DNA of 14,840 bases from JBHHZM01 sp046758065 (GTDB taxonomy: Bacteria > Pseudomonadota > Alphaproteobacteria > JAAXGF01). Location: the NCBI GenBank assembly GCA_046758065.1, contig JBHHZM010000076.1:1-14840 (forward strand). Reading direction: 5' to 3'. Positions 13,513 to 14,840 of the stretch are shown here, one piece after another. Position numbers and translations under genes: made by a program. The stretch's first letter is position 1; each line of letters begins with the position of its first letter. The notes under the pieces are model-generated. The model was not told the origin of the DNA. It was given only the letters and a program-made list of their open reading frames with translations, and ran no database searches.

Positions 13513-14840
13513 ATGAAGAATTCGTATCGTGGACTTTCCGTCTCGCTCGTAGCGTTGACCCTGCTCGCAGGGTGTCAGACGACCGGTCAAGCCGTACGGG
13601 ATGCGGGGGCCAACCCCGGAGAATCGATCAGCCAGTTCCTGCGCACCGCGGCAAGCACTTCCCAGGGCACCCACAACTACGCCGCCGCCGTCAACTATTT
13701 CCAAAGCCTCTACGCGCGCGATCCCGCCGATACCAAGGCCATACTCGGTCTCGCACGGAATCTGCGCTTCATAGGCGATGCCGGCCAGGCCGTCCCGATC
13801 CTGGAGAAGGGTTTGAGGAAATATCCCGACCGGCTCGACATCAAGACGGAACTCGGCAAGGCGCTGCTCGCCGTCGGACGCACCACCGAAGCGGTGAAGG
13901 TGCTCACCGAAATCAAGCAGGCCGAGCCCGGAAACTGGCAAGCGATTTCCGTGCTTGGCATCGCCTACGACCTGCGGGGGAATTACCAGGCGGCGCAGGC
14001 CGAATACGAGGCCGCGCTCGAGATGTCGCCCGACAATCCGACCGTGCTCAACAATCTGGCGCTGTCGAAAGCGAGCGCCGGCGATCTCGATGGCGCCGTC
14101 CGGATCCTCGAACAGGCGACGATATTTCCCATGGTCAATCCACAGGTGCGGCAGAACCTCGCGTTGCTGTATGCGATGCAAGGCGACATGGCGCGCGCCG
14201 AACGCCTGATCCGGCGCGATCTCCCCGACAAGATGGCGGAGCACAACATCGAGTACTATCGCGAGATCTATCCCGGGCTAGCACCCGACCATGGAGCCGT
14301 TACTCCCGCGCAAGTGACGCCGGTCCAGCCGCTGGCCATGACGACTGGAAATGCGCCGCCCGCGCCGGCTCCTTCGGGACAAACTTCACCGGCCGGGCCG
14401 GCGATCACGCCCGCGCCGACGACCCCGGTAATCGCGGAGCCCCTGGAGGAAAGTATTCCCCGAACCCCGCCGGAGCCTGCACCACCGCCGGTGGTGCTGG
14501 CCGCCGCTGCGCATGCGGACGACGCCGGCGAGACGGTCGAGGTCACGTTCGCGCCGCCGCCGGTGGTCCTCGCCGCCGACGCGCACGCGGACGACGCCGG
14601 CGAGACGGTCGAGGTCACGTTCGCACCGCCGCCGGTGGTCTTGGCCGCCGCTGCGCACGCGGACGACGCCGGCGAGACGGTCGAGGTCACGTTCGCGCCG
14701 CCGCCGGTGGTCCTCGCCGCCGACGCGCACGCGGACGACGCCGGCGAGACGGTCGAGGTCACGTTCGCACCGCCGCCGGTGGTCTTGGCCGCCGCTGCGC
14801 ACGCGGACGACGCCGGCGAGACGGTCGAGGTCACGTTCGC
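13513..14840 (+). CDS. TadD-like TPR lipoprotein with C-terminal tandem repeats (cut by window edge)
   Basis: An open frame of 442 complete codons runs off the window with no stop. Residues 1-21 are a lipoprotein signal with lipobox LAGC (Cys21), so the protein is anchored in a membrane facing the periplasm. Residues about 52-235 are tetratricopeptide repeats, e.g. NYAAAVNYFQSLYARDPAD, AISVLGIAYDLRGNYQAAQAEYEAALEMSPDN (144-175) and VLNNLALSKASAGDLDGAVRILEQA (178-202), as in TadD, the pilotin-like lipoprotein of Tad/Flp pilus machines. A Pro/Ala/Thr-rich linker (about 255-323) then leads to 24-residue repeats from residue 324. TadD proteins usually end near the TPR region at about 250-290 residues, so this tail is unusual. 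ATG 13513 directly precedes the signal peptide, but the ribosome site is weak. It is divergent from the CpaC-domain gene. Confidence 0.88.
   Translation, partial: MKNSYRGLSVSLVALTLLAGCQTTGQAVRDAGANPGESISQFLRTAASTSQGTHNYAAAVNYFQSLYARDPADTKAILGLARNLRFIGDAGQAVPILEKGLRKYPDRLDIKTELGKALLAVGRTTEAVKVLTEIKQAEPGNWQAISVLGIAYDLRGNYQAAQAEYEAALEMSPDNPTVLNNLALSKASAGDLDGAVRILEQATIFPMVNPQVRQNLALLYAMQGDMARAERLIRRDLPDKMAEHNIEYYREIYPGLAPDHGAVTPAQVTPVQPLAMTTGNAPPAPAPSGQTSPAGPAITPAPTTPVIAEPLEESIPRTPPEPAPPPVVLAAAAHADDAGETVEVTFAPPPVVLAADAHADDAGETVEVTFAPPPVVLAAAAHADDAGETVEVTFAPPPVVLAADAHADDAGETVEVTFAPPPVVLAAAAHADDAGETVEVTF
14482..14840 (+). repeat. 72-bp in-frame tandem repeat with 144-bp higher order, 5 units to window end
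   Basis: Units lie at 14482-14553, 14554-14625, 14626-14697, 14698-14769 and 14770-14840 (the last lacks one base). Each encodes 24 residues starting PPPVVLAA, with HADD in the middle and ending ETVEVTFA. Residue 9 alternates Ala, Asp, Ala, Asp, Ala. Units 2 and 4 are identical at the DNA level, as are 3 and 5, so the array is really a repeated 144-bp dimer. Unit 1 differs at several silent positions (GTG for GTC, CAT for CAC). The array continues beyond the window. Confidence 0.95.

Noticed and set aside
14268..14834. 188-residue minus-strand frame across the repeats, itself repetitive
   Set aside because: A 72-bp unit divisible by three keeps other frames open automatically. The plus-strand frame has a signal peptide, TPRs and coherent codon use.
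14482..14840. CRISPR-like or satellite array
   Set aside because: The units are contiguous without unique spacers and lie in frame in a coding sequence.

Overview
The window is G+C-rich throughout, with dense, often overlapping genes. It reads as chromosomal DNA of an alphaproteobacterium, probably Rhodospirillales-like. The grounds are an Rrf2-sufB iron-sulfur operon, Tad/Flp pilus genes with a TTAACCAT (CtrA-type) motif between them, and a PleD-like regulator. The order is an inference from gene content, not from any search.

Layout. (1) 1-847: start of a SUF operon on the minus strand, with an Rrf2 regulator carrying three Cys ligands, then the 5' end of sufB, behind a recognisable promoter. 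(2) 1036-1794: a classical SDR oxidoreductase on the plus strand, overlapping tail to tail with the next gene. (3) 1769-4113, minus: two GT4 glycosyltransferases joined by an ATGA overlap. (4) 4114-4453: divergent control region with a good sigma70 promoter and a striking four-half-site dyad, reading into (5) 4454-9751, plus: winged-helix EPS-type regulator, GT2 glycosyltransferase, two PAPS-dependent sulfotransferases and an ABC exporter. (6) 9801-11324, minus: glycerol-3-phosphate dehydrogenase GlpD with its own promoter and dyad. (7) 11667-12548, minus: a receiver-GGDEF protein in which both active sites are degenerate. (8) 12703-14840: divergent pilus genes, a short secreted protein with a CpaC/RcpA-type N-terminal domain (minus) and a TadD-like TPR lipoprotein (plus). 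The lipoprotein ends in a 24-residue tandem repeat that runs off the window.

How they fit. Regions 3-5 look like one locus for making and exporting a sulfated surface glycan or glycolipid: GT4 and GT2 enzymes build the sugar chain, the sulfotransferases decorate it, and the ABC protein flips or exports it. The winged-helix gene probably controls its own operon through the dyad. In the plus-strand operon every junction is a stop/start overlap, if two mini-ORFs are counted, so translation may be coupled from end to end. Regions 7-8 belong to surface attachment and cell-cycle or c-di-GMP type control. TTAACC motifs lie upstream of both the degenerate regulator and the pilus genes.

The most noteworthy items are the sulfated-glycan operon and its symmetric operator, the doubly dead receiver/GGDEF protein, and the higher-order repeat in the TadD-like lipoprotein. 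No RNA genes, insertion sequences, CRISPR arrays or phage genes were seen.
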